From Actinomycetes bacterium (GTDB taxonomy: Bacteria > Actinomycetota > Actinomycetes > Mycobacteriales > Mycobacteriaceae), in contig JAHZIT010000092.1 in assembly GCA_022601275.1 (NCBI GenBank), forward strand, positions 1-38,427: 38,427 nt of DNA, read 5' to 3'. Below, in pieces: positions 1 to 10,000 of this stretch (the first letter of the stretch is position 1; each line of letters begins with the position of its first letter). The translations under genes and the position numbers were made by a program. Under the pieces are notes generated by a model. The model did no database searches and was not told where the DNA came from. It was given only the letters and a program-made list of their open reading frames with translations.

Positions 1-227
1 ACCCGAAGAACCCAGTGCGCCCGCCCCGGACGCTCACGTTGGGCGCGGTGGCGGGGGGCCGGGCGTTTCGGCGGCGCCGATTCCATGCCCCCGAGTCTGC
101 CCGTCGCCGCCGCCGAGCGGCAGAAAACCGCGATGCGCAGCAGCAGAGGTTGCCCAACTCGATCGTGCCGAGGAGGCGTCGAACCGTTGCGCGCCTTCAT
201 CCCCCTCGGCGCATCGATGCCGGCGAA

Positions 228-2402
228 TCAGAGGATGTACAGCATCTCCTGATATGTCGGCAACGGCCACAGGTCGTCGGCCACAACCCCTTCCAGCGTG
301 TCAGCGGCACTACGCACAGCTTCCATCAACGGCAGCAGGCTTTGTGCATGGGCAGCCTCCTCGGCAGCGCTGTCACCACCATGGGTGCCAAGAGCCTTCT
401 TCAGCGCCGCCAGCCCGGCGGTCAGTTCGGAGATCGGGGCGGACACAGCCTCTAACAACATGGAGTCCGGCTCCATACCCGCCGACTTGAGCGTGGCGAC
501 ATTGGACGCGAGCTCAGTTTGGTAGCGCATCGCCGCGGGCAGGATCACCGTCGAACCGATTTCCAGCGTCAGCTTGGCCTCGACCCCGACGGTGAGGGCG
601 TACATCTCGTAGCGGACCTCTTCACGACTTCGCAGCTCCCGCTCGGTGAACACGCCGTACTTTTCGAACACCTCGATGACTTCCGGTGTCCCCAGCTGCG
701 GTATGGCATCCAAGGTGGTCTTGAGATTCGGCAGGCCGCGCTCGGCCGCTTCGATCTGCCAGTTCTCCGAGTAACCATCACCGTTGAACACCACCGCGCC
801 GTGCTCGGTAATGATCTCGGTGAGCAACTGCTGTACGGCCATGTCGAAGTCCTCGCCCTGGCCTACCGCCTTCTCCAGAGCCGAGGCCATGTAGTCCAGC
901 GAGTCGGCCATGATCGTGTTGAGCACGATCATCGGCACGTTGATGGTCTGCCCGGAGCCCGGCGCGCGGAACTCGAACCGGTTACCGGTGAAGGCGAACG
1001 GGCTGGTTCGGTTTCGGTCGCCCGGATCGGTCGGCAGAATCGGTAATGTGTCGACACCGATTATCATGCTGCCCTTGCCTTTTGAGGATGTCGCCGCCCC
1101 CTTGGCGATCTGTTCGAAAACGTCGGCGAGCTGGTCGCCGAGGAAGATCGAGATGATCGCAGGCGGGGCCTCGTTGGCACCGAGGCGGTGATCGTTGGTC
1201 GCCGAGGCCACCGACACGCGCAGCAGGCCGGCGAACTTGTGCACCGCACGAATCACCGCGGCACAGAACACCAGGAACTGTGCGTTCTCGTGCGGCGTGT
1301 CGCCCGGCACGAGCAGGCTGCCCAACTGCGCGTTGCCCATCGAGAAGTTGACGTGCTTGCCCGAACCATTGACGCCGGCGAACGGCTTCTCGTGGAACAG
1401 GCACTCCATGCCGTGCTTCTTGGCGATGGTCTTGAACGTTGTCATCAGCAGCTGTTGATGGTCGGCGGCGATGTTGGCACGCTCGAACATCGGTGCTATC
1501 TCGAACTGCCCGGGTGCCACCTCGTTGTGGCGGGTCTTGGCCGGAATGCCGAGCTTGAACAGCTCACGCTCGGTATCCATCATGAAGCCGAGCACACGCT
1601 CGGGAATGGCGCCGAAGTAGTGGTCGTCGAACTCCTGCCCCTTGGGCGGATTGGTGCCGAATAGCGTTCGGCCCGCATTGATCAGGTCGGGACGGGCCAG
1701 GAAGAAGTGCCGGTCAACCAGAAAGTACTCCTGCTCGGGACCGCAGAACGACACGATGTGGTCGAAGTCCTCGTGGCCGAACAGCTTCAGGATTCGCTCG
1801 GCCTGAGCACCCATGGCCTGCTGACTGCGCAGCAAGGGCGTCTTGTAGTCCAGCGCTTCACCGGTCATCGAGACGAACACCGTGGGGATGCACAGCGTAT
1901 TGCCGTTCGGGTTCTCCAGGATGTAGGCCGGGCTGGTGACATCCCAGCCGGTGTAGCCACGAGCCTCGAAGGTGCTGCGGAGACCGCCCGACGGGAAGCT
2001 GGATGCGTCGGGCTCACCCTGGAGCAGGGTCTTGCCGGCAAACTCTGCCAGCGTCTGGCCATCGCCGACGGGCTCGAGAAAGCTGTCGTGCTTCTCGGCC
2101 GTCAGCCCGGTCATCGGGTAGAAGACGTGCGCATAGTGGGTCGCACCTTTGGACAGCGCCCAGTCCTTCATGACCGAAGCGACCGAGTCGGCGACCGCGG
2201 GGTCCAGTTTGGCGCCCTTCTCTATCGTCGCGACGACGGACTTGAACACCGACTTGGGCAACCTCAGCCGCATCTCGGCGAGGCTGAAGACGTTCGCGCC
2301 AAAGATCTCGCCGGGCGCCTCGGCGGGGTCGAAGCTGATCGCTGGCGGCACATAGGCCTCAACATTGTTGATCGCTTGCAGGCGTACCACATTTCCGCTC
2401 AA
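228..2402 (-). CDS. glnN: Type III glutamine synthetase (GlnN)
   Basis: Predicted to make glutamine from glutamate, ammonia and ATP in the cytoplasm. The roughly 724-residue length is that of the GSIII family, far above the ~450-480 residues of GlnA types. Visible GS-fold signatures include [37 protein letters not shown] and [12 protein letters not shown], followed by the long helical C-terminal region typical of GSIII. The reading frame stays open to a GTG at 2417, but I chose the TTG at 2402: AGGAA lies just upstream of it, and the protein then begins (M)[16 protein letters not shown], while the GTG has no clear ribosome binding site. The gene diverges from fdhF across a 248 bp gap that holds a GlnR-like box. 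M. tuberculosis, as I recall, has no GSIII, so this is accessory. Family assignment is very secure; the start is less so. Confidence 0.95.
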   Translation of the reverse strand: MSGNVVRLQAINNVEAYVPPAISFDPAEAPGEIFGANVFSLAEMRLRLPKSVFKSVVATIEKGAKLDPAVADSVASVMKDWALSKGATHYAHVFYPMTGLTAEKHDSFLEPVGDGQTLAEFAGKTLLQGEPDASSFPSGGLRSTFEARGYTGWDVTSPAYILENPNGNTLCIPTVFVSMTGEALDYKTPLLRSQQAMGAQAERILKLFGHEDFDHIVSFCGPEQEYFLVDRHFFLARPDLINAGRTLFGTNPPKGQEFDDHYFGAIPERVLGFMMDTERELFKLGIPAKTRHNEVAPGQFEIAPMFERANIAADHQQLLMTTFKTIAKKHGMECLFHEKPFAGVNGSGKHVNFSMGNAQLGSLLVPGDTPHENAQFLVFCAAVIRAVHKFAGLLRVSVASATNDHRLGANEAPPAIISIFLGDQLADVFEQIAKGAATSSKGKGSMIIGVDTLPILPTDPGDRNRTSPFAFTGNRFEFRAPGSGQTINVPMIVLNTIMADSLDYMASALEKAVGQGEDFDMAVQQLLTEIITEHGAVVFNGDGYSENWQIEAAERGLPNLKTTLDAIPQLGTPEVIEVFEKYGVFTERELRSREEVRYEMYALTVGVEAKLTLEIGSTVILPAAMRYQTELASNVATLKSAGMEPDSMLLEAVSAPISELTAGLAALKKALGTHGGDSAAEEAAHAQSLLPLMEAVRSAADTLEGVVADDLWPLPTYQEMLYIL

Positions 2403-2470
2403 TGGAGTTCCTATCACTGCTGGTGTCCGCGGTCTGCTCGCAGGACTATTGACCGGCCAACAGTAGGAAG

Positions 2471-2485
2471 GTCCCGTTCCGGGAC
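2471..2485. repeat. Perfect short inverted repeat in the glnN-fdhF gap
   Basis: GTCCCG-TTC-CGGGAC is a perfect 6 bp inverted repeat with a 3 bp centre. It lies next to the GlnR-like box in the divergent promoter region. It could be an operator half or a small hairpin; there is no T tract, so it is not an obvious terminator. Confidence 0.35.
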
Positions 2486-2486
2486 T

Positions 2487-2502
2487 GTTACGCCCGCGTC
2501 AC
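2487..2502 (-). promoter_or_regulatory. Putative GlnR-binding box upstream of glnN
   Basis: Read towards glnN the sequence is GTGAC-GCGGGC-GTAAC. It fits the actinobacterial GlnR pattern gTnAC-n6-GnAAC and the AC-n9-AC spacing described for mycobacteria. It lies 85 bp upstream of the chosen glnN start, a normal promoter distance, and a GlnR target upstream of a glutamine synthetase gene is expected biology. Binding is inferred from the match only. It could also affect the divergent fdhF, 149 bp away. Confidence 0.55.
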
Positions 2503-2650
2503 CGGGACGATGCGGTTCCGCGGGGTCGTCGTCGGGCCGCTGCGGCGACAAACTGCGTGCCGGCGAAGCCTGGACCTACTCCGGCGAGTCGTCTCGCGAG
2601 GTATTGGTGTGTAGGCCCTGACATCGCGACAGTCGGCCTACCCTGAAACC

Positions 2651-5011
2651 ATGTCAGCGCGCAGTGGCCCCGATCGAGACATCGACGCGGACATCGATGA
2701 AAACGAGTTGACCGTCACCGACCGCGAGCACGAGGCCGCCGGTGTCAAAGCGGTCATGGTGTCGCTGCGGCGCAGCTTCGAATCCATGGGTGCGCTGCGC
2801 ACAATCGCGGCGCTGACCAAGCTCAACCAGCGTCACGGGTTCGACTGCCCCGGCTGCGCGTGGCCGGAGGAGCACGGCGGCCGCAAGGTGGCCGAGTTCT
2901 GTGAGAACGGCGCCAAAGCCGTCGCCGAAGAAGCCACCAAACGTGTGGTTACCGCCGAGTTCTTCGCGCGGCACAGCATCCCCGAACTCCTGGCGCGGCC
3001 GGAATTCTGGCTCTCCCAGCAGGGTCGCCTCACCGAGCCGATGGTGCTGCGTCCCGGTGACGAGCACTACCGGCCGATCGCGTGGGACGACGCCTTCGCG
3101 TTGATCGCCGATGAGCTGCGTGCCCTCGATAGCCCGAATCAAGCCGTCTTCTACACCTCGGGGCGCACCAGTAACGAAGCGGCCTTCCTCTACCAGCTAC
3201 TCGTCCGCAGCTTCGGTACCAACAACCTGCCCGACTGTTCGAACATGTGCCATGAATCCTCTGGTACCGCGCTGGTCGATGCGATCGGCGTCGGCAAGGG
3301 TTCGGTCACCGTGGAAGATCTCATCCTGGCCGACCTGATCGTTGTCGCCGGACAGAACCCCGGCACCAACCATCCCCGGATGTTGTCCATCCTGGAGAAG
3401 GCAAAAGGCAACGGCGCCAAGATCATCGCTGTCAACCCGCTTCCGGAGGCCGGGTTGATCCGATTCAAGGATCCACAGAAATTGCACGGCGTGATCAGCG
3501 ACGGAGTCCCGATCGCCGACGAATTCGTACAAATCCGTCTCGGCGGCGATATGGCGCTCTTCGCCGGCGTGGGCAAGCTGCTGCTGGACGCCCAGGACGA
3601 GGCCGGAACGCACGCACAGATCGTCGACGCCGACTTCGTTGCCACGCACACCACCGGGTTCGAAGACTATGCAGCCCAAACGCGCAGCGTCGACCTCAAC
3701 ACGGTGCTCGAGGCAACCGGTATCGACCCCAAGCAACTCGTCCGGGTAGCCGACTTGATGGCCACATCGGAGCGAATCATCGTGTGCTGGGCGATGGGGC
3801 TGACCCAGCAGAAGCACGCTGTGCCAAGCATCGCCGAGATCACCAACGTGCTACTGATGCGCGGCATGATCGGCAAAGCGGGCGCCGGGCTATGCCCGGT
3901 GCGTGGGCACTCCAACGTCCAGGGCGACCGCACCATGGGGATCTGGGAGAAGATGCCAGAACCGTTCCTGGCCGCGCTGGACCACAGGTTCGGCATCATC
4001 AGCCCCCGAGAACAGGGCTACGACACGGTCGCAGCGATCCGGGCGATGCGCGACGACAAGGTCAAGGTGTTCATGGCCATGGGCGGCAACTTCGCATCTG
4101 CATCCCCGGACACTGAGGTTACCGAAGCAGCGTTGCGCAATTGTTCACTGACGGTGCAGGTTTCGACCAAACTCAACCGAAGCCATCTGGTGCACGGAAG
4201 CACCGCGTTGATCCTGCCCTCGCTGGGCCGCACCGACCGCGACATCCAGGCGGGCGGTAAGCAGAAGGTTTCGGTGGAAGATTCGATGTCGATGGTCCAC
4301 CTGTCGCGGGGCAGCCTGCACCCGCCGAGCGACGATGTGCGCAGCGAGGTCTCGATCATCTGCCAGCTGGCGGCTGCCCTTTTCGGCCCGGGCCACCCGG
4401 TGCCGTGGGAAACCTTCAACGGCGACTACGACACCATCAGGGACGCGATCGCCGCGGTGGTTCCCGACTGCGCCGACTACAACACCAAGGTGCGCGCGCC
4501 GGACGGCTTCCAGCTCCCCCATCCTCCGCGTGATTCGCGCGAATTCCCCACCCCGACCGGCAAAGCCAACTTCGCACTGAATCCGCTCGAGTGGGTTCCG
4601 GTGCCGCCGGGGCGGCTGGTGTTGCAGACGCTTCGCAGCCACGACCAGTACAACACCACGATCTACGGGCTCGACGACCGCTATCGCGGAGTCCAGGGCG
4701 GGCGTCGGGTGGTGTTCGTCAATCCGGCAGACCTCGCGGCGTTCGGCTTCTCCGATGGCGACCGGGTCGATCTGGTGTCAGAGTTCAACGGCGCCGACGG
4801 CCGACTGCAGGAGCGGCGCGCCACGGACTTCGCGGTGGTGCCCTACTCGACACCACCCGGGAACGCGGCCGCCTATTACCCGGAGACCAATCCCCTTGTC
4901 CCCCTGGATCACACTGCTGCCAGGTCCAACACCCCGGTGTCAAAGGCCATCGTCATCAGGCTGGAGCCGGCAGCCCCACCCGAAGGTCGAACACGGGGAG
5001 CAAGTACCTGA
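2651..5011 (+). CDS. fdhF: FdhF/YdeP-family molybdopterin oxidoreductase
   Basis: Predicted 786-residue Mo-bis-MGD oxidoreductase alpha subunit, cytoplasmic with no Tat signal, of the family that includes M. tuberculosis Rv2900c and E. coli YdeP. The N-terminus has the family motif FDCPGCAWP (Cys66, Cys69) plus Cys84. The cofactor domain shows [28 protein letters not shown] (Cys196, Cys200) and [14 protein letters not shown]. The C-terminal molybdopterin dinucleotide-binding domain includes [15 protein letters not shown]. The N-terminal cysteines are not in the usual ferredoxin-like spacing of classical formate dehydrogenases, so whether formate is the substrate is unproven despite the gene name. 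The stop overlaps the fdhD start (TGATG), indicating translational coupling. In M. tuberculosis the equivalent pair sits elsewhere (Rv2900c-Rv2899c). Confidence 0.92.
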   Translation: MSARSGPDRDIDADIDENELTVTDREHEAAGVKAVMVSLRRSFESMGALRTIAALTKLNQRHGFDCPGCAWPEEHGGRKVAEFCENGAKAVAEEATKRVVTAEFFARHSIPELLARPEFWLSQQGRLTEPMVLRPGDEHYRPIAWDDAFALIADELRALDSPNQAVFYTSGRTSNEAAFLYQLLVRSFGTNNLPDCSNMCHESSGTALVDAIGVGKGSVTVEDLILADLIVVAGQNPGTNHPRMLSILEKAKGNGAKIIAVNPLPEAGLIRFKDPQKLHGVISDGVPIADEFVQIRLGGDMALFAGVGKLLLDAQDEAGTHAQIVDADFVATHTTGFEDYAAQTRSVDLNTVLEATGIDPKQLVRVADLMATSERIIVCWAMGLTQQKHAVPSIAEITNVLLMRGMIGKAGAGLCPVRGHSNVQGDRTMGIWEKMPEPFLAALDHRFGIISPREQGYDTVAAIRAMRDDKVKVFMAMGGNFASASPDTEVTEAALRNCSLTVQVSTKLNRSHLVHGSTALILPSLGRTDRDIQAGGKQKVSVEDSMSMVHLSRGSLHPPSDDVRSEVSIICQLAAALFGPGHPVPWETFNGDYDTIRDAIAAVVPDCADYNTKVRAPDGFQLPHPPRDSREFPTPTGKANFALNPLEWVPVPPGRLVLQTLRSHDQYNTTIYGLDDRYRGVQGGRRVVFVNPADLAAFGFSDGDRVDLVSEFNGADGRLQERRATDFAVVPYSTPPGNAAAYYPETNPLVPLDHTAARSNTPVSKAIVIRLEPAAPPEGRTRGAST

Positions 5012-5883
5012 TGGGCAGGGTTACGTCACGCAGGAGGGTGCGGCATGTGACCGCCGGCGATACGGTCGCCCGGCCCGAAACGCTGGTCGTCGAGGAACCG
5101 CTGGAGATTCGCGTCAACGGCACACCGCTCACTGTCACGATGCGCACCCCCGGCGCCGATGTCGAACTGGCGCAGGGGTTCCTGCTCACCGAAGGGATGA
5201 TCTCGCGGCGTGACGACATCGTGTCGGTGCGGTACTGCCGCGGCGCCACACCACCTACCACCGAGTCGACAAGCTCTGACCCGCCGGGGGACGGCCCGGG
5301 TCTTTCGCATAACTCCTACAACGTTCTGGACGTGACGCTCAGCCCTGAAGTGCCGGTTCCAGACGTCGACCCCAGCCGTAACTTCTACACGACGTCCTCG
5401 TGCGGGGTATGTGGAAAGGCTTCGTTGGACGCCGTGCGATTGATCAGCAAGCACTGCCCCGGTGATGATCCGTCGACGATCAACGCGGAGACCTTGTCAG
5501 CACTACCCGAAAAGCTGCGTGATGGTCAGAAGGTGTTCGCAGCTACGGGAGGGCTACACGGTGCCGCTTTGTTCGCATCCGACGGGACCGTGCTGGTGGT
5601 ACGCGAGGACATCGGCAGACACAACGCCGTCGACAAGGTCGTCGGCTGGGCACTGGAACGGCGGCGGATACCGTTGAGCGGCGCGGTCCTGCTGGTCAGC
5701 GGACGCGCGTCCTTCGAGCTCACCCAGAAAGCCGTAATGGCCGGCATCCCGGTGCTGGCCGCGGTGTCGGCACCATCCTCCCTGGCTGTTGATCTGGCCA
5801 GCCAATCCGGCCTCACGCTGGTGGCGTTCCTGCGCGGCGACTCCATGAACATCTACAACAGGTCGGACCGGATCCGGCGCTGA
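5011..5883 (+). CDS. fdhD: FdhD, sulfurtransferase for molybdenum cofactor of formate dehydrogenase
   Basis: This 290-residue protein is expected to carry sulfur from a cysteine desulfurase to the Mo-bis-MGD cofactor, making partner FdhF active. The diagnostic CxxC is in SSCGVCGK (Cys131 and Cys134), corresponding to the essential cysteine pair of E. coli FdhD. Other family blocks are [38 protein letters not shown] and [15 protein letters not shown]. The reading frame is open far upstream inside fdhF; I chose the ATG at 5011 because GGGGAG lies 10 bases upstream and the ATG overlaps the fdhF stop. That arrangement makes a two-gene operon almost certain. Confidence 0.95.
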   Translation: MGRVTSRRRVRHVTAGDTVARPETLVVEEPLEIRVNGTPLTVTMRTPGADVELAQGFLLTEGMISRRDDIVSVRYCRGATPPTTESTSSDPPGDGPGLSHNSYNVLDVTLSPEVPVPDVDPSRNFYTTSSCGVCGKASLDAVRLISKHCPGDDPSTINAETLSALPEKLRDGQKVFAATGGLHGAALFASDGTVLVVREDIGRHNAVDKVVGWALERRRIPLSGAVLLVSGRASFELTQKAVMAGIPVLAAVSAPSSLAVDLASQSGLTLVAFLRGDSMNIYNRSDRIRR

Positions 5884-5934
5884 ACCGGCGTCCCGGGATG
5901 ACCCGTCCAGGGTTGGCCCGTCTGGGATGGCCAT

Positions 5935-5950
5935 AGCCGCTTTTGCGGCT
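5935..5950 (+). terminator. Possible intrinsic hairpin after fdhD
   Basis: AGCCGC-TTTT-GCGGCT is a perfect 6 bp stem with a 4-base loop, 51 bp after the fdhD stop and 31 bp before the next gene. There is no downstream T tract, which is common for mycobacterial terminator-like hairpins. An 11-base direct repeat AGGGTTGGCCC flanks it (5909-5919 and 5970-5980); the second copy directly precedes the next start codon. Confidence 0.4.
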
Positions 5951-5980
5951 CCCCGGGTTCGCAGTGCCTAGGGTTGGCCC

Positions 5981-7807
5981 ATGCCCGCCGAGCGCCCCGC
6001 CAGGTCGCCCATTGCCGGGATCCTGGCGATGCGCCCGGCGCCGCGCCGGTGGCCGCTGGCCTTGCGTGTCTCGATCAGCACCGCGATACCGATCCTGATC
6101 GGCTGGGCCGCCGGCGACATCGGCGCCGGCCTCATCGCGAGCCTGGGCGCGTTCACCGCGGACTACGGCACCGACCGGCCCTACCTGAGTCGCGGCGCCC
6201 AGTCGGCGATAGTGGCGGTCTCGCTGGCCGCTGCGGTGACGGTGGGCGCCTGGGCAGCCGGAACCACCTGGCTGGCGGTACTCGCGGTGTCCGCGGTTGC
6301 CGTCGTCGCGGTCTGGCTGTGCTCGGCGTTGTCGGTCGGCCCTCCGGGCGCCTACATGTTCGTCTTGGTATGCGCTGCGGGCATCGGTTTTTCGGCCTCG
6401 CACCTGGCGCCGATACAGATCGGGCTCCTGGTGCTGGCCGGCGGCGCCGTGGCGTGGGTCGCCCAGATGAGCGCCGCGCTGGTCTCCCCGCGCGGTCCGG
6501 AGACGGCCGCCGTCGCGGCCGCCGGCGAGGCCGTCGCCGGCTACCTCGAACTCGCCGGGACAAGCGAGGCGGTCGCTGCACGACGCGGCGCGGCGGCGGC
6601 GCTTTCCCGGGCGTGGGTCGCGCTCGTCGACCAGCAACCGCGCCGGGCCGGCCGCGGGGTGTTAAGCCGGCTCAGAGAGGCCAACCACGCGTTGCATGTG
6701 TTGTTCACCGACACGATGTTCGCGGTGGGCGCGGGTGGGCAGGTCCCCAGCGGGGACGCGGCCACCGCCCGCGCAATCGGCGCCCTGACCGCAGACCCCG
6801 CCGTGGTAGCCGACCGGGACTTCAATCGCCCCCCGCTGCACCCGCCCCCTGCCCGGGCGCTCCTGGCTCAGGCGGTCAGACCCGGCGCCCACACCCGGCA
6901 GGTGATGACTCGGGTAGCGGTGGCCGTGCCGCTGGCTGGCGCGTTCTCGGCGCTCCTGGGCTTCAGCCACGTGTATTGGGCGATGGCCGCCGCAGTCCTG
7001 ATGCTTCACCAGGGGACTCACCGACGCGCCACCTTCCAACGCGCAGCCGAACGCCTCATCGGCACGTCAGTGGGGCTGGGTTTGGCGGCGGTCATCCTCA
7101 GCGCGCACCCGCAGGGGCTGTGGCTGGTGCTCGTCGTTTCTCTGCTGCAATTCGCCATCGAACTGACCATCGTCCGCAACTATGCACTGGCCACGGTGTT
7201 CATCACCGCCATCGCGTTGACCATCGCCACCGGCACGCACCGTGTGGACGTCCTTGCACTGCTCGTGGACCGCGGCGTGCAGACCGCGCTGGGATGCGGT
7301 GTCGGCATCGCGGTCTACCTGTGCGCCGCGACGCGCCAGGAAGCCCGCCGCTTCGACCAAGCGGTCGCCGACACTTTGGACCACACGGTCACGGCGACCG
7401 CGTTCCTGGCGCGCGGGGACGCGACGTCCCTGGCGGCCCGTGGCGCCCGCCGGGAACTTCAGGAGAGTGTCTTCCGGCTCAATGATGCCGAGGAAGCCGC
7501 CGGCAGCGGTGCGCCACAGGAGCGGGCGGTGGCCGCCCGCCTAGCTCCGGTCGCCAGCGCTGCCGAGCAACTCGGCTACGCAACCGTCACCGCGTGTTGG
7601 GCGGCCGAGCGGGAACCGGCAAGCGTGTTCAGATCCGCCGACGCCGACTCCTACCTCCTGTTGTTGACCGGGCTCGCGCAATCGATGCGCACTGGCGCCG
7701 CGCCCAGGGGAATCGATCGACTCGATGAATTGCCGGCATTCGCCGCGCCCGAAGTGGCGGCGCTGACCGAGGCTCTGCGGGACCGCGCGCGCAGCCGCGC
7801 CCGTTGA
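5981..7807 (+). CDS. FUSC-family membrane protein (aromatic-acid exporter-like)
   Basis: A 608-residue predicted inner-membrane protein of the fusaric acid resistance/aromatic acid exporter type. It has the two-block architecture of the family. Hydrophobic segments run from about residues 28 to 165. A mainly soluble linker follows to about 300. A second hydrophobic block covers about 305-435 and includes VYWAMAAAVLMLHQG, TSVGLGLAAVIL, and RNYALATVFITAIALTIATGT. The final part is alanine-rich and soluble. The block FSHVYWAMAAAVL followed by QRAAERLIGTSVGLGLA is typical of FUSC-like domains. The substrate cannot be read from sequence. It is convergent with clpX and not obviously linked to fdhD, from which a hairpin separates it. 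The ATG at 5981 is the first good start. Confidence 0.8.
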   Translation: MPAERPARSPIAGILAMRPAPRRWPLALRVSISTAIPILIGWAAGDIGAGLIASLGAFTADYGTDRPYLSRGAQSAIVAVSLAAAVTVGAWAAGTTWLAVLAVSAVAVVAVWLCSALSVGPPGAYMFVLVCAAGIGFSASHLAPIQIGLLVLAGGAVAWVAQMSAALVSPRGPETAAVAAAGEAVAGYLELAGTSEAVAARRGAAAALSRAWVALVDQQPRRAGRGVLSRLREANHALHVLFTDTMFAVGAGGQVPSGDAATARAIGALTADPAVVADRDFNRPPLHPPPARALLAQAVRPGAHTRQVMTRVAVAVPLAGAFSALLGFSHVYWAMAAAVLMLHQGTHRRATFQRAAERLIGTSVGLGLAAVILSAHPQGLWLVLVVSLLQFAIELTIVRNYALATVFITAIALTIATGTHRVDVLALLVDRGVQTALGCGVGIAVYLCAATRQEARRFDQAVADTLDHTVTATAFLARGDATSLAARGARRELQESVFRLNDAEEAAGSGAPQERAVAARLAPVASAAEQLGYATVTACWAAEREPASVFRSADADSYLLLLTGLAQSMRTGAAPRGIDRLDELPAFAAPEVAALTEALRDRARSRAR

Positions 7808-7808
7808 C

Positions 7809-7842
7809 AGCCGCGCCCGTTTCCGCGCCCGTTTCCGCGGCT
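7809..7842. terminator. Possible bidirectional hairpin between convergent genes
   Basis: AGCCGCG (7809-7815) pairs perfectly with CGCGGCT (7836-7842) around a 20-base loop made of repeated CGCCCGTTTC units. It sits exactly where the FUSC gene and clpX converge and overlaps the clpX stop. The long loop and missing T tract make it a weak call. Confidence 0.3.
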
Positions 7843-9121
7843 ACGCGCTCTTTTCGCGACGCTCGCCGCGTGACGCCTTGCGCGGCAGGATCGTCGGCAG
7901 CACGTTGCCTTCCACGGTCTCCCTGGTGACGACAACCTTGGCGACATCGTCCCGGCCGGGGATGTCGTACATCACCGGCAGCAGAACTTCCTCCATGATT
8001 GCCCGCAGGCCACGTGCGCCGGTGCCGCGATGGATCGCCTGATCGGCAATGGCCTCCAGCGCTTCGCCGGCGAACTCCAGTTCCACACCGTCCATGTCAA
8101 ACAGCCGGGTGTACTGCTTGACCAACGCGTTCTTCGGCTCCGACAGGATGGTGACCAGAGATGTCTTGTCCAGGTTGGTCACCGAGGCCACGACCGGGAG
8201 TCGTCCGATGAATTCGGGGATGAGCCCGAACTTGATCAGGTCTTCGGGCATGACCTCGGCGAAGTGGTCCTGGGTGTCGATGTCGGCCTTGGAATGGACC
8301 TCGGCGCCGAATCCCAAGCCGCGTTTGCCGACCCGGTCGGAGACTATCTTCTCCAGGCCTGCGAACGCACCCGCCACGATGAACAGCACGTTGGTGGTGT
8401 CGATCTGGATGAACTCCTGGTGGGGGTGCTTGCGGCCGCCCTGCGGGGGTACCGACGCCTGCGTGCCTTCGAGGATCTTCAGCAGCGCCTGCTGGACACC
8501 CTCACCGGAGACGTCGCGGGTGATCGACGGGTTCTCGCTCTTGCGGGCGATCTTGTCGACCTCATCGATGTAGATGATGCCGGTTTCGGCGCGCTTGACG
8601 TCGTAGTCGGCGGCCTGGATCAGTTTGAGCAGAATGTTCTCGACGTCTTCACCGACATAGCCGGCCTCGGTCAGCGCGGTGGCGTCGGCGATGGCGAACG
8701 GGACGTTGAGCATTTTGGCCAGGGTCTGCGCCAGGTAGGTCTTGCCGCAGCCGGTGGGACCGAGCATCAGGATGTTGGACTTGGCCAGCTCGACGGACTC
8801 GGCACGGGAGTCGCGCATCTTCTCGCCGGCCTGAATGCGCTTGTAGTGGTTGTAGACCGCAACCGCCAGCGTCCGCTTGGCAGTATCTTGGCCGATCACG
8901 TAGCCCTCGAGAAAGTCCCGGATCTCGGAGGGCTTGGGCAGCTCGTCGAGCTTCACCTCGTCAGCGTCGGCGAGCTCTTCCTCGATGATCTCGTTGCACA
9001 GGTCGATGCACTCGTCGCAGATGTAGACGCCTGGACCCGCAATGAGCTTCTTCACCTGCTTTTGACTCTTACCGCAGAACGAGCACTTCAGCAGGTCACC
9101 GCCGTCTCCAATGCGTGCCAT
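7841..9121 (-). CDS. clpX: ClpX, ATPase subunit of Clp protease
   Basis: AAA+ unfoldase that recognises substrates, unfolds them with ATP and feeds them to the ClpP1P2 chamber. The 426-residue protein is full length. It has the N-terminal zinc-binding domain (Cys13, Cys16, Cys35, Cys38), Walker A GPTGCGKT at 121-128, Walker [10 protein letters not shown] at about 182-190, and the ClpP-docking loop LGF at 269-271 within [11 protein letters not shown]. The sensor and small domain follow, with [23 protein letters not shown]. Orthologue of Rv2457c. It is transcribed in the same direction as clpP2/clpP1 but separated from them by two other genes, so it needs its own promoter in the 333 bp upstream. 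Confidence 0.98.
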   Translation of the reverse strand: MARIGDGGDLLKCSFCGKSQKQVKKLIAGPGVYICDECIDLCNEIIEEELADADEVKLDELPKPSEIRDFLEGYVIGQDTAKRTLAVAVYNHYKRIQAGEKMRDSRAESVELAKSNILMLGPTGCGKTYLAQTLAKMLNVPFAIADATALTEAGYVGEDVENILLKLIQAADYDVKRAETGIIYIDEVDKIARKSENPSITRDVSGEGVQQALLKILEGTQASVPPQGGRKHPHQEFIQIDTTNVLFIVAGAFAGLEKIVSDRVGKRGLGFGAEVHSKADIDTQDHFAEVMPEDLIKFGLIPEFIGRLPVVASVTNLDKTSLVTILSEPKNALVKQYTRLFDMDGVELEFAGEALEAIADQAIHRGTGARGLRAIMEEVLLPVMYDIPGRDDVAKVVVTRETVEGNVLPTILPRKASRGERREKSA

Positions 9122-9454
9122 GGTGCTGGTGTCCTACTTCCTGTTGGCAGTCGATGATCAATCGGTCCGAAGGGTGTCGGGCACCCCGATAGGTAGTTGT
9201 CTCCGACGCTACCCGCTTGTTCCGGCTGGGTGCGACCGATAAAGCCGAATAGCGTCGGTGGTATTCACGTGTGGTCGGGCCAACATATCGCCTGACCCGT
9301 CCCCGATAGCTGCGGAACACGCCACCGTGTCTCCGGCGTGTCGCCGCCGTGACCGCTCCGAGCCGTCCCAACCAACGTACCCGCGCCGCGCAGTAGACGC
9401 TCAGCCGCAGGTCCACCCGATACGGTGACCCCTCCGGCCTCATCGGGTCCGGCG
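9122..9454. other. Gap upstream of clpX
   Basis: This 333 bp stretch lies between the clpX start and the stop of the upstream same-strand gene. It should hold the clpX promoter and leader. A GGGTG-TCGGG-CACCC inverted repeat is at about 9172-9186, and AGGA occurs about 10 bases before the clpX ATG. I could not find a convincing -35/-10 pair or a ClgR-type box. Open frames across it are low-complexity continuations in the wrong frame. Confidence 0.4.
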
Positions 9455-9829
9455 CTATCGGCGGCGCGGGCCTGGCCCCATCGGACCTGGACCACCCGGG
9501 CCCGGCCCCACCGAACCCGGCCCCACCGGACCCGGACCCACCGGACCCGGCCCAACCGGACCCGGCCCCACCGGACCTGGGCCGACAGGACCGACAACTC
9601 CCCCGACGCCGATCGGACCAACAGGACCGAGGATCGGATTGGGGCCCAGATAGACGTCCACGTCGTGGTACAGACACTGGCTTGTGTAGATATCCCAATA
9701 CATCCCTGCGGGGCACACCACCTCGTCGGCGTGGCTCACCGCCGGTGATGGCATCGCCGCCACCAGTGGGACTGTCACCGAAGCAGAAAACGCGACGACT
9801 GCCGCGCTACGGCTCATCCTCACCCACAT
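9455..9829 (-). CDS. Small exported protein with C-terminal VGPGP pentapeptide repeats
   Basis: A 124-residue protein of unknown function. Residues 1-34 form a Sec-type signal peptide: MWVRMSR, then a hydrophobic core, with likely cleavage after SHA. The short mature domain has two cysteines 13 apart (Cys39, Cys52) in CPAGMYWDIYTSQC, a pattern I associate with small secreted mycobacterial proteins and which could form one disulfide. Residues 82-121 are eight units of VGPGP (variants VGPGS, GGPGP and MGPGP), followed by PRRR. The 5-residue period is not the Gly-X-Y period of collagen. The frame is open to a GTG at 9847; I chose the ATG at 9829, which follows GGTGGGG, but the ATG at 9817 is also possible. 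In M. tuberculosis mmuM and Rv2459 occupy this place. A real gene is likely because the signal peptide and repeats share one frame. Confidence 0.7.
   Translation of the reverse strand: MWVRMSRSAAVVAFSASVTVPLVAAMPSPAVSHADEVVCPAGMYWDIYTSQCLYHDVDVYLGPNPILGPVGPIGVGGVVGPVGPGPVGPGPVGPGPVGPGPVGPGSVGPGPGGPGPMGPGPRRR
9467..9586 (-). repeat. 15 bp tandem repeat encoding VGPGP units
   Basis: Eight degenerate tandem copies of a 15-base unit (plus-strand form CCCGGCCCCACCGGA). They keep the reading frame and encode the C-terminal pentapeptides of the exported protein. Several units are identical or nearly so, suggesting recent slippage and likely length variation between strains. Confidence 0.85.
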
Positions 9830-10000
9830 TATCCCCACCCAGATCACGGTTTCCCTGTCGTCGTGTCCGCCCCTGCATTGACGCGAACGCCACGGCTGAG
9901 GTTCTCAGCCTGCCACGCGCAAAGGCCGCGACGCCGTGGTTCGACCCTCAGTGACGGCATTCACGCCTAGCCGCTGAGTCCGCTGTCGTAGTCTCCGGCC

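Noticed and set aside
1..227. Possible further gene downstream of glnN
   Set aside because: Only high-GC shadow frames are present; too little sequence to support any gene.
34..270. Minus-strand 78-residue frame at the window start
   Set aside because: Overlaps the end of glnN out of frame, Arg/Gly/Pro-rich, no start signal or family.
5974..7485. 503-residue frame overlapping the FUSC gene on the same strand
   Set aside because: Arg/Gly/Pro-rich out-of-frame reading; the other frame has coherent membrane helices.
8030..9157. 375-residue frame opposite clpX
   Set aside because: Antisense shadow of clpX with no recognisable domain.
9096..9716. Minus-strand 206-residue Gly/Ser/Trp-rich frame over the VGPGP region
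   Set aside because: It reads the 15 bp repeat in another frame and lacks a signal peptide; the VGPGP frame has both signal and cysteine head.
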